Assembly: GCA_020736575.1 (NCBI GenBank)
Contig: JAGPYM010000015.1
Coordinates: forward strand, 186,001-250,000
Reading direction: 5' to 3'
From: Thelonectria olida
Lineage: Eukaryota > Ascomycota > Sordariomycetes > Hypocreales > Nectriaceae
Length of the DNA stretch: 64,000 bases
Part shown: positions 11,901-23,737 of the stretch, piece after piece
How the letters are laid out: each line of letters starts with the position of its first letter
Numbering within the stretch: the stretch's first letter is position 1
Notes under the pieces: model-generated
Told to the model about the DNA's origin: nothing
The model's input: the letters and a program-made list of their open reading frames with translations, nothing else
Database searches by the model: none
Translations under genes and position numbers: made by a program

Positions 11901-12271
11901 AGACCAAACAATGCTCCAATTCTGGGGCAAGGCCCGCAGGCTAAGAATTCAGTAAGAAGATGCCTTTGATCCTTTCCAAGTCATGTTTGTTCTGCGAATG
12001 TATTGAACACAAGTCTAACTCATTCTATGGAATGCCAATCAGCGAAAACGTCGTCAATATGACTAGCTTTCTTGGATTGTCTGCGCGCAAATAGCCTCGA
12101 CATAGTTCAAGTCCTCTGTTTTATCCCATTTTCAGATCATCATTCCTGGTTCGTGTTTGGACATGCGAATTGATAGCAACGCCGACCTTCCCTTGTAGGC
12201 TGTAGTATGGAACTTGGCTACTTTAAGAACCTTGTTCCCACCTGTCATTATCCAGTAATGCTGCCTCATCC
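8973..12271. other. Gene-poor 3.3 kb with a possible membrane-gene relic
   Basis: Mostly short frames. On the minus strand, 9905-10200 stays open and encodes a hydrophobic segment (GSSLSFIFVGLGQFGES), then VWEARYWELAISRPGGWKV and another hydrophobic stretch. A separate minus frame at 10200-10414 (KFGQFKVIMATITL) lies just upstream. A 37-nt GT-AG interval between them does not join in frame. Another hydrophobic minus frame lies at 10949-11227. These could be relics of a multispan membrane protein, but I cannot identify it. No tRNA is seen. Confidence 0.3.
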
Positions 12272-13545
12272 TCACAGTTCATCCTTCGCCAAAGGATGCT
12301 TTCCTTGTCCATCCCCATGTTTCCCCATGCTGTCCATACCTTTCTTGACCATGCTCGTCATAATCTCATACACGACTTGCGCTGCTGCCAACGCCGTCTC
12401 CTCACCCCTGCCATCGTAGCTCGGCGAGACTTCCACAATATCCGCCCCGACGAGATTCAACCCCTCAATGCCTCTCAAAACCCGAACGAGTTCCCTAGTA
12501 GTCCAACCGCCGGGCTCGGGGGTGCCGGTGCCGGGTGCAAAGGCCGGGTCCAAGACATCGATGTCGACGCTCAAATACACCAGCTCCTCTGTGCCAAACG
12601 TCGACATGATCTTCTGTGCGATAGCATCAGCGCCCATATCATCCATGTCATCAGACGAGATGCGGATCCAGTTCTGAGAGTCATCGTCTTGGTAGTCTGG
12701 GCTCGGCAACTCGATCCCGGCTAAGCGAGTGCGTAGGCCTGCGTGCAAAGATGGTCGGGATGAATCGTTAGCAATCAAACCTTCATTGCCGGCCATCCAG
12801 AACATGCTTCCGTGGTTGAAATGGGACTGAGTGCTTTCCCATGCCGAGGGAAATGCAGCAGGGTGCCAAGTATCCAGATGCGCATCGAAATGAAGGACAC
12901 GGATTGGTTGGCCGTGCGTCTCCCTGAGAGCCCGAAGGGCTGGCAGAGCGATACTGTGGTCACCTCCAAGGGTGATCAGCCTTGGTCTAGGGCTGAGAGT
13001 TGAAAGCGCAGGCCGCTGGTTAAGCTCCGTCAAGGCGGCAGTCATCTGTCTTAGGGCGACTTCATTATCCATGGGCGTAATCGGAATATCGCCGCAGTCC
13101 AGGATCTTGGCCCAAGAGACAAAAGGGTTGATGCCGGCTCGCTGATTAAATCCGCGGTAGCCACTACTTTGCCTGGCCGAAGCAGCTCGGATGGCACGGG
13201 GTCCAAAGCGTGCTCCGGGCCTGTACGATACGGCCGTGTCAAACGGAGCGCCAATGATTGCAATGTCGTAGAGCTCGCTTGGAGTCGTGAGACATCGTTC
13301 ATGCTTGAGATGGGCAAAGGTCGAGATGCCAGTGAAAGCCCACTGAAGACGTGAGATTAGCCAGAGTATGGTAGAAGCAGACCAAGCGATACTTTACTTA
13401 CATCTCTTCCCCATTTCCTCTCCAATTCATCCAGCTCTTCTTTAGTCCAGTCACGGGCATTCCCGTCGTGTCCGCACCCGTGAGCGCCAAGCGGGACCAA
13501 CAACTGTACGAGGGAGAGAAAGAGCAATGAGATGTGCTTCATCAT
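12272..13545 (-). CDS. Agmatinase-like ureohydrolase with signal peptide and KDEL
   Basis: Two exons, 13545-13402 and 13342-12272, joined across a 59-nt intron (GTAAGT...TCTTCAG, CTAAT branch) in phase 0, give 404 residues. The protein belongs to the arginase/agmatinase family, which hydrolyses a guanidino group to urea with a two-metal centre. All metal-binding motifs are present: GGDHS (about residues 174-178), DAHLD (about 201-205) and SVDIDVLDPAFAPGTGTPEPGG (from about 306). A Phe-Asn-His-Gly-Ser segment followed by EGLI is agmatinase-like rather than arginase-like. The N-terminus (MMKHISLLFLSLVQLLVPLGAHG) is a convincing signal peptide, and the last four residues are KDEL, the ER-retrieval signal. 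The predicted product is therefore lumenal, in the ER. Substrate is not certain: agmatine, guanidinobutyrate or another guanidino compound. No pathway partner is adjacent. Confidence 0.85.
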
Positions 13546-14996
13546 TTTTGAGATCCAAGGTGGTTGCTGATTTGTTTTTCTTGATTTAATGGCAGTCATC
13601 ACGAATGTCTTTATACTTGTCGAGGTTTGCTGGATTACTTCGTGCACCACGCCCGGGTGTGGTCGCTCAGAGCAGTGACGTGGTCTGGCTTTGGAGTCTC
13701 CCAACTGTCAAGTACGCCCTATCAATAATGTCCCAGTTGTCAGCTACGCCCTATGAGTGACGCTGGCAGGCACAAGAGGCATCCTCATCAGCCAATTCTT
13801 CAAGCAGAACTCACCTAGATTGACTAGCGTCGAGCTTCAGGTAGAGTTGGAATCCCCCAGGGCAACAGTCAGCGAGCTGGTGGGGGCAACGGGGTTCCTT
13901 GGCCACCGTATAGATTGGCCGAGTTGCATTACGGCTTGCTAGATCATGCCAAAAGACGTCATGTCCTTGAGAGAATGTCCGAGATGCCGATTCACTATGC
14001 AATCGGTTTGTTGTGCCCCATGATCAGGGCATTGCCGTCCATTCGTCGTTTATTCAGATCCTCCAATCCACCCAACCCACATCGATAAGAATGCAGGCGT
14101 GCCTTGCTATGAGGTTTTATTCCACCAAGACGTTTAGCTCTGACGTTTGGATTATCTTGCGATTCACGAGTCTTTGCTTCGCTCAACTGAGCCCTGTGGT
14201 GGCGTCCAGGAAATGAGCTGCGGGCAGTGCTGCTGAGCTTGGGTCCTCCCCTTTGGCCGTGGCTATCCACCGCACACATGGCGTCAATGTCGTCGCCTCT
14301 GATATAGAGCTCTTTTACTGTATCACTTATTATCATTGCCTCTTCGTGGTGTGCCTAGGATTCTTCGCATAGAATTTCCCACGATTAAAGGCTCTCTTAA
14401 GTCGGGATTTCATCTCCGAGACTTGGTCGCTGAAACGCTTGCCATATATTCAATCTTCGGGGCGTGAGCGTCACCGGCCCTGTGAGTTCCTGGAGCGAGT
14501 CAATTGTCTCCTTGGCAGGGCAAGGGACGAAAAATTGTGAATCGAGGTCAGGGGACTTCATCATCGACTCGGGGGGACCGCCGCGTCGGAGGGCCAGGGA
14601 TTCAAAATGGGAGGCTTCGAGCGAGCTCCTGATGCAAAGATCCTCAAGGTCCCAGTAGGGTTCACTCGGTTGTTATTGAGCCACGTTCTAGATTGGGCTC
14701 GTCGCTTGGAAGAGACCCCTGTGAGCTTCTCGATGTCCTGGTTGCGGAAAGGCAAAATCGCACCAGCTCGCTCCCTGAAGGAATGGGAAGAACCAAACAG
14801 TTCGTCAGGGATGGGACTGTGTTGATCTGTTGATAGTTACCTCAACCAGTTAGTTTGTTGATCACAGCGCGGATTCTGTCTCTGTGCATGATGGGCATGA
14901 AATGTTAGAGACACGTGACACACGGCCACTTTTTCTAGTCAGCACGAGGAATTAGTTCACGACACTGATCAATTTCTACCCGCTGTCAAGTCCAAA
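13546..14996. other. Divergent intergenic region
   Basis: This separates the ureohydrolase (minus) from the F-box gene (plus) and presumably holds both promoters. No coding motif is seen. The phrase TGTCAGCTACGCCCTAT near 13738-13754 repeats, with changes, TGTCAAGTACGCCCTAT about 30 bases earlier. Confidence 0.35.
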
Positions 14997-16607
14997 ATGC
15001 GTCTCCCGCCAGAGGTTGTTGACCAGATTGTCTCATACCTTCTAAGGCCAAGCCAGGATCCTCGATTTCCGATCCAGGGTTATGATGCGTCTCACATCGA
15101 TTGGGATGCCCTCATCCGCTGCAAAGACGAAAGCAGACGTGTCTGGTCCCCCTATTCGGGGCGTGGATTTGACACAACCTTGTACTCGCTGGAGCCTGAT
15201 GTTAAAACACTGCTCAACCTTCGCCTCGTTTCTCGAGAATGGCATGCGCCGGCTACGATACTTCTCCGCAATCATTATTGGTTCGCCCTCAAGTTCGACT
15301 CTCTGAGCTCCCTCCTCAAGGTGACACAATGCTGCAAGCCAGACATTCGGGGAAAATCAAATTCGCTCCCTTCTCCAGTCCAGAAGTTAGACATGCCCCG
15401 AATTTGGAATGCCTTGACCTTCAAGCGGCACTACAGGGTCACTGCAGAGATGACCGAGGGCCAAGAGAGACATGTAGAACAGAACAACGGAGAGGAGGAG
15501 GAAGTTGATGAAGAGTGGGCGCTCCGCCATCATTACACGGACAAGTTACGATCTGATGCAAAGGTTATGCATTACGACAAGAGCGCTGAACTCGCTCTTC
15601 TACAGGGACTTTTTGCCAACCTCAATCGCATCGAAGCTTTTGCCGTTAGCTTTCCAGATGCTGGCAGTGATACCAAGTACGGGAGTTTGGCTGCAGATTG
15701 CTATGACATGCAACTTCTCGGCGACATCACCACCGCAATTCAGCACGGCCTGCAATTGCCCTCATTCAACCACCTCATCGACCTCCGCCTTCGATTACCC
15801 AGTACCTGGTACGTCGGGCAGTTGGCAGACGTCATCGACCAGGGAACGCGAGATCAACTAAAACACTTTTACCTGGAAATCGTCGATGAAAGCGGCTGTT
15901 GCGGATCAGATTGGTATGCTCTAACGGAAGACGGTGAAGACGAAGTGATGAATGGAGAGGTCGACGACGATTATTATTATCCACAGAGTAACGTCCAGTG
16001 GGAATATCCAAATCGGAAGCATCAAAAAGGTCTCTGGGACTTGTTATCATCATGCCCAAACCTCCAGTCCCTGGGCATTAAATGCACTCATTTTTTGGAC
16101 CTGGATCAAATGAATTGGCAAAAGTCGCCAACTTCGAGAGGTCTTCGTGTCCTCTTTTTGGAGAGGGCGTGGGCGAGCGCATCAACACTTCTTCATCTAC
16201 TCCAACCTCACCCTTCGACAAAGAGAACTGCTCAATTACGAAGGATTATGCTGAATGGGGTGAAACTGAAAGCGGATAGCGAGAGTTGGTCAAAAGTCTT
16301 TGACTACTTGATCAAAGATTGTCCACGTCTCGATTTCAGCTCTCTTTATAATCTGTCATACTTTGCTGCTCACAAAAGCTACGAGCACAACAACAGACCT
16401 TATGAGAACGTTGCCGATATTTGGACCGAGGATGAACGGGACCAGAAGATCATGTTTCGTTTGGCGGCAAAGATGGTCGCCAAGGCGGGCGGGAAGAACT
16501 GTTACCCTCAACAAGGCCAAGAACAGGTGAAATCATTGGGTTCTTATGGATTTAATATTGAAAGCGACTCGGATGGCGATGATGAAGAGCAAGAAACGGA
16601 TAGATAA
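14997..16607 (+). CDS. F-box domain protein
   Basis: A single exon of 536 residues, starting at ATG 14997. The first residues (MRLPPEVVDQIVSYLL) are the opening helix of an F-box. The domain continues after an insert as LLNLRLVSREWHAPATILL (about residues 70-90), the typical second half. Fungal F-box proteins bind Skp1 through this domain and present a substrate to an SCF ubiquitin ligase. The rest has scattered leucine-rich segments (FNHLIDLRLRLPSTW, CPNLQSLGIKCTHFLDLD, LRVLFLERAW, LRRIMLNGVKL) that suggest degenerate leucine-rich repeats as the substrate-binding part. Acidic stretches lie near residues 160-170 and at the C-terminus. No introns are needed. The substrate is unknown. Confidence 0.75.
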   Translation: MRLPPEVVDQIVSYLLRPSQDPRFPIQGYDASHIDWDALIRCKDESRRVWSPYSGRGFDTTLYSLEPDVKTLLNLRLVSREWHAPATILLRNHYWFALKFDSLSSLLKVTQCCKPDIRGKSNSLPSPVQKLDMPRIWNALTFKRHYRVTAEMTEGQERHVEQNNGEEEEVDEEWALRHHYTDKLRSDAKVMHYDKSAELALLQGLFANLNRIEAFAVSFPDAGSDTKYGSLAADCYDMQLLGDITTAIQHGLQLPSFNHLIDLRLRLPSTWYVGQLADVIDQGTRDQLKHFYLEIVDESGCCGSDWYALTEDGEDEVMNGEVDDDYYYPQSNVQWEYPNRKHQKGLWDLLSSCPNLQSLGIKCTHFLDLDQMNWQKSPTSRGLRVLFLERAWASASTLLHLLQPHPSTKRTAQLRRIMLNGVKLKADSESWSKVFDYLIKDCPRLDFSSLYNLSYFAAHKSYEHNNRPYENVADIWTEDERDQKIMFRLAAKMVAKAGGKNCYPQQGQEQVKSLGSYGFNIESDSDGDDEEQETDR

Positions 16608-16996
16608 TGCTTCGACTTGTGTTTGTCCATTTTACTCCTTGTGAGTTGTGGGCTTGATAATGAGAAGTATACATCCTCTTATGAATCGCCGAATGAGCCT
16701 GGTTCATTCGGCAACACTCCCCTTTGAGATACATGAGACTTGGCTTTGTGAAAGTATTGAGCTTTCATGTGGAGGCAGATTTCAACCGAGGCTGAATAAT
16801 CAACTGCGCCTTGGCCTGCCTATGTAACCAAGGGGCGCCAACACGCTCCAATCTGCTGCTTGCGCGAGTGGGAGGTAGTGGACTACACTTCAGGATGCGT
16901 CAATAACTGAGGGGAAGATATTTGGAGCCAGCGAGTGCAACTCAGCCATGACAAGCTGACCACAACTCAAATCATTCCCCAAAAATCCGGTCTAAC

Positions 16997-17881
16997 ATGA
17001 GACCCCTTGCAGATTCGAAAAGTCATGGCAGGAAACTTTATTACTGGAATCAGCCCGCCGTCGCCAGCCGTTTGGTGGCTGGCTGTTGAACCCATACCCG
17101 ATTACCCGATTTACCAGATGGCGTGCCTCGACACTCGCGATCGACGCCAAGCTGGATGGACTACGCCCTGGGTTATCGAATCGATTTCAAACATGCCCCC
17201 TTTTCGGACATCGGAAAACAGCATGTACTGGAAAATTCATGCAGCACATTATTCTACCCCTTCCAGCGGAACTTCTTTACAGTCTTGGAGCAGGAAATCG
17301 ATTCTCTTCTACTGAGGGGCTTGTACACTGAAAAGGATGTTCAGGCCATCGATGGCGAGCCAAATGAGCCAGCAGCAGAGCCATTCGGACAAACGATGAC
17401 TCTTTCTTTCAAGATGTGGAAATACTTATCTCAGAGACTGGGAGTGACATATCCAAGTGTCTGGGTGAGTTGCTGGGATAAGAGGTGTCAAAGGTCTCTT
17501 CAAACTCAGTTGAAATTTGCCTAGACGTCTTGTTTTGAATTATCATTGTTGGTATTCTCCATGCGAAGGCTGAACAAGCTTACCTATCAGACTGTCTCTT
17601 TTCGGACCTAGTGTTGTAGAATTGCCGACGAAATTAAAACCGCTGAACTTCTTGATGAGAAATATGCATTTTGCTGTCTTCTTGTCCAACCTAACATTTG
17701 TCAGACATTGGTTCTACAACCAGTTCTACGGAAGAGTCACGACCGGGACTTGCCCAACAACCCAGGAAGGTTGCTCCAGAGGAGAGCATGCCGTGGATAT
17801 TCATATCACATTCCGCGATATGGCCGACTGCAGTTTGGGGAGAACTTCTCGTTTTCTTTCCATTACAGCCGATCTCTCTAA
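16997..17881 (+). pseudogene. Unrecognised gene with one in-frame stop
   Basis: One frame runs from ATG 16997, broken by a single TGA at 17087-17089, then continues to a GTGAGT donor at 17465. A 147-nt intron (17465-17611) joins it in phase 0 to an exon ending at TAA 17879-17881. The second part reads like real protein: FKHAPFSDIGKQHVLEN, LEQEIDSLLLRGLYTEKDVQ, then, across the splice, RIADEIKTAELLDEKYAF. I do not recognise the family. The TGA differs by one C-to-T change from CGA, so it could be a point or RIP-type mutation. A 43-nt GT-AG interval around the stop does not keep the frame. A gene starting at a later ATG (17168) is also possible. The end lies 22 bases from the convergent modin-like gene. 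Confidence 0.35.
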
Positions 17882-17903
17882 CCAGAGATCTCCAAGGCAC
17901 TAA

Positions 17904-19914
17904 TTAGACTATATAGACTGGTATCCGACTCGCATACGCATCACTCTTACTCACTTGTATGTCCATTTTGTGAAAGTCATGCAGCTGCAGCCAGCATAAC
18001 ATTCGAAACACGAGTGTGCACCAGATTTCGTTAACCTGACGCTCCGTAACAGCTTCAGTGGGCGTGGCTTTTGTAGCCGTTACTTCCTCCTTCCTGCCCG
18101 GAGGCCGTCTGGCTTGAATCTGCTTGCTCATCCAGTCCTGCTTACGCACGATCCGAACAACGTTCTGTCGTATAGTGCTGAAGTACATCTCGACGAGGAG
18201 ACTTTCCTTGTCCTCCCTAAACGCCGAATCGATGTCATGAATCGTCGTCTGGCCATCATCCTCCCCTTGCTCGGGGTCGTCTTTCTTGGAGTGGTCCTTG
18301 CTACTCGCGTCGTTGTCGTCCTTCTCATTCAAGCAGTTGAGGACTTCCTGAAGATGCGCGCACACCACTTTTCGAACCATGGAAAACTTCATTTGATTGA
18401 AGTAGCCGTCACAGACATCGATTCCCGCTCGTAAATGGTTGAGCTCATTGATCAGTTTCGCGCCGTTGATCTTTTGACCGAAGTCGTAAAGGTTTGAAGT
18501 CGATGCCCTGACCAATGAAAACTTTTCTTCGTCCGCCCATCTGAGTATTTGGTCGAGATGCTGGCTGTCTTTCATGCACTCTTCCGATTGAAGAACTTTC
18601 AACGAGCTAATGAACTCCCCCATCAATGTGGGGAGAGAGAACGAGGTAGGGTCCCAGTAGAATACGGTCGGGTTCGGAATCATGCGGAAAACAGTGTCCT
18701 GTACATGCAGCATTTTGCCAACCATGCCAAGGAGCTCAAATGCGACTTTTCTGCAGTTAGAAAATGGTCCTATCTCTACAGCGCCACCATCTTTGAGCGG
18801 CCAACGCAAAGCGATAGCATGGGGATTGTGAAAGAGTAAACTTACCAGGGAAGATGTGGCTATGACGGGCCTGGTCGAGGTTCTTTCGGAAGAAGTTTAC
18901 GGTATGAATATCACACCCAAACACCGCTAGGGTCTGGGCAATTTCAGACAGGCTTCCTAGCTGGAGGCTGCCTAAATCTTTGGGCTCGTCGGCAAAGACA
19001 TTCTTCTCGCGGTAGAAAATGGTGGTGGCAATGCCAAAGCACAGCTTCTTAACTTCGTAGTTGGGGACGACGCGGTTCTGCTCAAACCAGGTCGGTCCCT
19101 GCTTCTGAAAAGTAAAGGTGATTCCTAGGTTGTCGACATACGAACCGTACAGTACAAAACCGTTACCTTGCGCGCGATACTTGTCGTTGTTAAGATCGAA
19201 CTGCCTCCAGTAGATGCCCAGCATGGCGGCAATCTCCACTAGATGCGATATGGTGGTGGTGGCATAGGGCTTTCCGAGTCCGTCAGGCATGCTATCCCAA
19301 GTGCGTCTCTTCCTCTGCATGCACACCACCATGGAGTGCTTCGGTAGTGCTGGAGCATCGCTCGAGACACTGGACCCCTTTGAGGAGTCATTCGGAGGGC
19401 CATTTGTTGCGCGGCATTCGGACGACACCTTGTCCTGCCACACGCGGGACTCCTTCTCCATTCGAGTAATGGCCATCAGAAGAGCGTACCAGGTGGCTTT
19501 TTCGTTGTCCGCCGTGTGGACAACTTGCTGCTTGCTCTTCCTGAACTGCTCGTCAAATTCCTGGATGCTGGACGTGTATTTGAAGTTCCCTTCGCTGCCA
19601 TCCAAGCGGATAATCTTCCTGTCCGGATCGGTAACATCGTCATCACCACCCAACGGGCCCCTTTTGTTTTCCGGTTTGGCGACGAAGATGACAGGAACCT
19701 CAAATTGAACCTCGAAACGGAACTCAGACCATAGCATCTGCCGTCGGGCGAATTGGGACCATTTCCCTATCACCTCCTCGCTACACGACGAGAAGCCAGT
19801 AGCCGAGGCAAAATACTGCTGAAGAGCCTGAAGGATGGCGATTATGAAGGCGAGGACGGAGATGACCAATGCCACGACAGCGATGATGAGCTCCGTGTTG
19901 TCGTCTGACGACAT
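17904..19914 (-). CDS. Modin-like membrane-anchored protein
   Basis: Two exons: 19914-18846, then about 18790-17904, after a GTAAGT donor at 18845. Two acceptors fit the phase (AG at 18792-18791 or 18777-18776), so the junction is uncertain by five residues. The product is about 651 residues. The N-terminus (MSSDDNTELIIAVVALVISVLAFIIAILQALQQYFASA) is one hydrophobic helix. It is followed by FEVQFEVPVIF and a HTADNEKATWYALL segment; further on come TTTISHLVEIAAMLGIYWRQFD, GITFTFQKQGPTWFE and, in exon 2, GPFSNCRKVAFELLG. These are hallmarks of fungal proteins annotated as modin, a name linked to heterokaryon-incompatibility work in Podospora. The biochemical role is unknown. ATG 19914 was chosen because the upstream extension lacks an ATG. 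Confidence 0.65.
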
Positions 19915-22900
19915 GGTGAAATTATGCAGACTCGACTGGACGCAGTGAACAGGCGGAAGCGTCAATTGGTAGGCGTCGATGCCTTTCTCGGGCAATGTAT
20001 AGTGTCCCTTGGTGACGAGTGTGTGTGTTCAGATCAATGGACGAAGTGTCGAGACGCCTCCGGGTCTATGTATGGTCAGGTTTCGCGGTCGCCTTTCGAA
20101 ACCAATCTTGCCTCGGAAACGCCTTGAAAGAGGGGCTCTGTGTGGGCAGGGCTGGGCTGCCTGAGTTATCAGGGGTAATTAATTGGTGTAAAGTCGCGTC
20201 GTGGAGATGACTGTGCGCCAGTTGGGCGCGTCTTCCCAGCCGATCCCTGTTAGGGGGGGTGCCTATCCGTAATATGCACGGGATTGAAGTGTTGCGCCCG
20301 AGCCTACTCACGAAGGACGAATCCTTTCACTCATCCCAATGGCCCTGCGCCTCCACCAAGGCGACAAGCATAGAGACTGGGGTGGGGAGCTGGCCAGGGG
20401 CTGAGCCACTCAGACTCCCGAATGAAGCGCTTGGGTTGAAATGGAACAAGGCAGCTGACGGAGGGTTGCACAGTCGGGCCAACCGAGTTGGACAGTTGCA
20501 ATAATATGCAGTTTCTAGGAAAATATCGGCTCATGATTGCTGCAATTGTAGCCGACGGCCTAAGTAAGGCAGATTGAATACCTAGGCAGCATGTCTCTCT
20601 TCTTTCTGCCTCGAAACCCATTGTGCTTGGTACTCATGAATTTGCGGCGCTTGATTTTGAACTTTCCCACATCTGTTTTCTTGTGCGCAAGGCGATTGAT
20701 GAAGGTAAGGCCACTCCTGACATTCTGAGGTCGGAGTACAGTGTCAAGGCCGGTGCTTGGTATTGAATTGTGAACTTGACTGGCCACTTATCGTCGATGG
20801 CTTATATATCCTACTTCGTGGCTTATGTGACTTTCCGCTCATGTTCGAATGCTGCTCTTGCGTCTTGTTTGGCTTGGGGCGTTGAGGCGCATCCGCGGAC
20901 GGAATGTAAGGACAAGCCAACCCCGACTTTGGAGTCACCCCGATCACTAGTGCTGCTCTCCATTAAAAGGCCGTCCTCATTGATCAACAACTATGGAAGA
21001 CATCACGACAAAGGTAGGAAATGTCATAAGCTGAGCACTTGAACTATTTCCACAACCAAGCATATTGAGAACATTAGAGATGTGATTTATCATGTGAACA
21101 CTCGGCAGCATAGTAACTTCGCATTGTCTCAAATTCATGTTTAGTCCCAGAATCGAGGCCGAGCCTTTCGGGCCGCAAGACTATGTCTATGGCGGGCTCC
21201 AGGTTGTCGGATTTTCTGGAGTGCGAGAGAGTCAAGCTTCCGTTGCACCTGACTGACCTTGAAACGGAAAACCTCGTCAGAGGCTGAAAGATAGTCCGAT
21301 GGACTCGTACTGCATATTGCCAAGCCGCTGGAAATGATGCGAGATCAGTTTGGCGTGCATTAGTTGAGCTAAGGGGAAGTATCCGGAGCAGTTCAAGAAT
21401 GAATCTGCAGACTTTAGCAGGGATGGCGTTACCATACACTTCTCGTCGGTTCGTGGTGATGATATCCGTCTTGTATCGAGCAATAGAACATTGGCCTAAA
21501 TCACTTCTGACTGCGTCGAATCTGCGTCTTCTATACCTGTCTAAGATAAAACGTCGTAACGCCGACACTAGTCAATGAGTGATACAGACGAAGGGTCACG
21601 GTTGCTTACAAGGAACTGAAAGTAGCCATAAGAAACATAGAGAACAGGAGAAGGGGCAGCATTTCGTGGAATGTTTCCGCAAGAAAAGAAAAAGTACACG
21701 GCCTCACCGTGGACGAAATGATATTAAGATGCCTATACTGACGGAAGCCGGCTACCAAGGTCCACTGCTGAGTCAAAGAGGCTAAAAGGATATCGAAAAC
21801 CGGGCATTTTCGAGCCACGGCACCCCCTATATCTAATTACTTGGGCACATGCTAGATTAATCACGTAAGATGTAGCTAGTTATCCAATGAGTGTTACTTG
21901 TGGGTATTTAGTATACAATCTTTTGCTTTGAAAGGTAAGCAAAATAACCTACCTGCATCTACGCAATCTGGGAATTAATGTTCAAAGTCCAAAGCCAGGT
22001 AATCCCACACGGAAACACCGGAGAAAATACAGACAGCACCGATATCAAGGGCCTCATTTGTCCCAATCCAGTTCTGGTCAACCACTCCGGTTTCGGCAAC
22101 CTTGGGGACGTATTTAGATTCGACTCTATGTTCAACTTTACGAGGACACGCAAGAGGATCCCATCAGTGGCAAAATGATTGTCTGTCAGGCTGGTGATTT
22201 CCTGTGCGACATTTGACAAGACTTGCCAAGGGCCTAATGTGCCGTGCAATTTCGATGCCGTGGCATGCTTGGAGGGACAGGAGTGGTGAGATTCTATTTT
22301 GCCTCCAATGCTAGGTGTGGATGGCTATTCATAACTGCGTCGGTGGCTATTCCAGTGGCTGAATACCTTATATTTCCTCTACCTCCTAACTAGTTATGGG
22401 CTTGTATAACTACCTCTGTGCTGGTTACTATCTCGACTGACCCATCGTTGCCGACTCGGCCGTTAAGACACTGTCGCGTCCCTGGTAGCAAAGCGGCCTC
22501 TCGCAAAAGATTAGGAGTCTAGAAACAAATAGTCCCACGTCAGGGCAAGTCATTTCGCCTTCCTCTCAGCATAAGAAACACAACCAGATCGGAAACCCGG
22601 TTAATCGCGCCATAGATTCAAGACTTTATGTATCACCACACCACCGGCAATGGGCCTCGGTTCTTTTGTAAGACCCAACAACCCCGCGTCTGGGGCGAAA
22701 ATCCAATCATAAAGACGCCGATGCGCGGTCAGCTTACGATCGTCTGTGATGACCGTCAGCCACAAGGGAAGTGGCGACGTCATCCTTGAACTCAGACATC
22801 TCGAACGTTGACAAAGAATTTACTTAATCACCCCATTTGTTCACCTCAAATTTCTTAAATTACTGGTGGGATTCTGTAATCCCTGGTCACTCCTCGCTGC

Positions 22901-23008
22901 TCTAATTATTTCGACTTCTCCTTTCCGTCGCGATTTGTACGACTGCACCATCTGCAACATCCTTCTGCCGCTCTGAAACATCCTCGACTACCTTACTCTC
23001 AGTTCATC
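19915..23008. other. Gene-poor 3.1 kb
   Basis: No confident gene. The longest frame (minus, 21074-21568) has no ATG at its start, is basic and shows no family motif. Frames near 20259-20504 and 21978-22178 are likewise featureless. The last 200 bases (CT-rich, CAACATCC) look like a promoter and leader for the gene at 23009. Confidence 0.35.
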
Positions 23009-23737
23009 ATGTTCTCCCACACGCCGATGGGACTCAACGGCCTCCGCTCTTCAAATATAGCCCAATCACTGTCGAGTGGCTTCCAAGCCCGTGTCTCCAA
23101 CGCTGTAGCACATGTTGAACCTTACAAGACCAGCATCGAGGTGTTGCTAATGCTCAGCCTGTATCTAACGTATAGCGACGCCAATATCCGCTACATCAAG
23201 TCGCCTCGAAGAATGAGAGCTGTCAATTTTCCGTATCTGATGCTGAACTACCATATTGTGGTTGGACTCCTCCTTGCAGGACGCTATTATCTGCGACGCC
23301 TTCTCGAGCCTTCCGTACTAGTCATACCGGACCAACTGGACTTTCTGCTTGGCTTTAGTCATGCATTATCGGCATTATCGCTGGCCAGAACAAAACATAG
23401 CCGGCGACCGTTCGCCAAAGCCTCGTTTCAAACCGTGGCATTGCTGGAACTGGTGGCCGCAATGTGGGCGTACCTTGCAGAAAGCCCACAGTGGCACTTT
23501 ACCACAGTCAAAATCATCGACTGGTTCGTCACCTTTCGAACTACCGCGCGGCTTATCCACATATATGATGCATTCGGTTTCCCCGAAGGTTCGGCGGATG
23601 GTCTCACGCATTTGATCTCTGCTCCATTTACTCTTTGGCTCTCTGGTTACCCATTGGGAATCCCTCTGTACTATGCCGTGCTTGGTTCCCTCATGTCTGC
23701 AGAGAAACTTGTATCGCAGCATGTTCCTGATAAGTAA
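23009..23737 (+). CDS. Multispan membrane protein, unknown family
   Basis: A single exon of 242 residues from ATG 23009, preceded by a pyrimidine-rich leader. After about 45 soluble residues there are five or six hydrophobic segments: SIEVLLMLSLYLTY, LMLNYHIVVGLLLAGRYYL, FLLGFSHALSALSLA, TVALLELVAAMWAYLA and, at the C-terminus, APFTLWLSGYPLGIPLYYAVLGSL. Charged loops (RRMRAVNFPY, RTKHSRRPFAK) separate them. I considered a Pyr4-type terpene cyclase because of size and topology, but the family's conserved acidic motifs are not visible. Function is not assigned. The adenylating enzyme lies 690 bases downstream on the same strand; a shared pathway is possible but unsupported. Confidence 0.65.
   Translation: MFSHTPMGLNGLRSSNIAQSLSSGFQARVSNAVAHVEPYKTSIEVLLMLSLYLTYSDANIRYIKSPRRMRAVNFPYLMLNYHIVVGLLLAGRYYLRRLLEPSVLVIPDQLDFLLGFSHALSALSLARTKHSRRPFAKASFQTVALLELVAAMWAYLAESPQWHFTTVKIIDWFVTFRTTARLIHIYDAFGFPEGSADGLTHLISAPFTLWLSGYPLGIPLYYAVLGSLMSAEKLVSQHVPDK

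Noticed and set aside
21074..21568. A 164-codon minus-strand frame
   Set aside because: No ATG at its start, basic composition, no recognisable domain and no sensible partner exon.
23009..23737. A Pyr4-like integral membrane terpene cyclase
   Set aside because: Length and topology fit, but the conserved acidic positions and aromatic motifs of that family are not seen.
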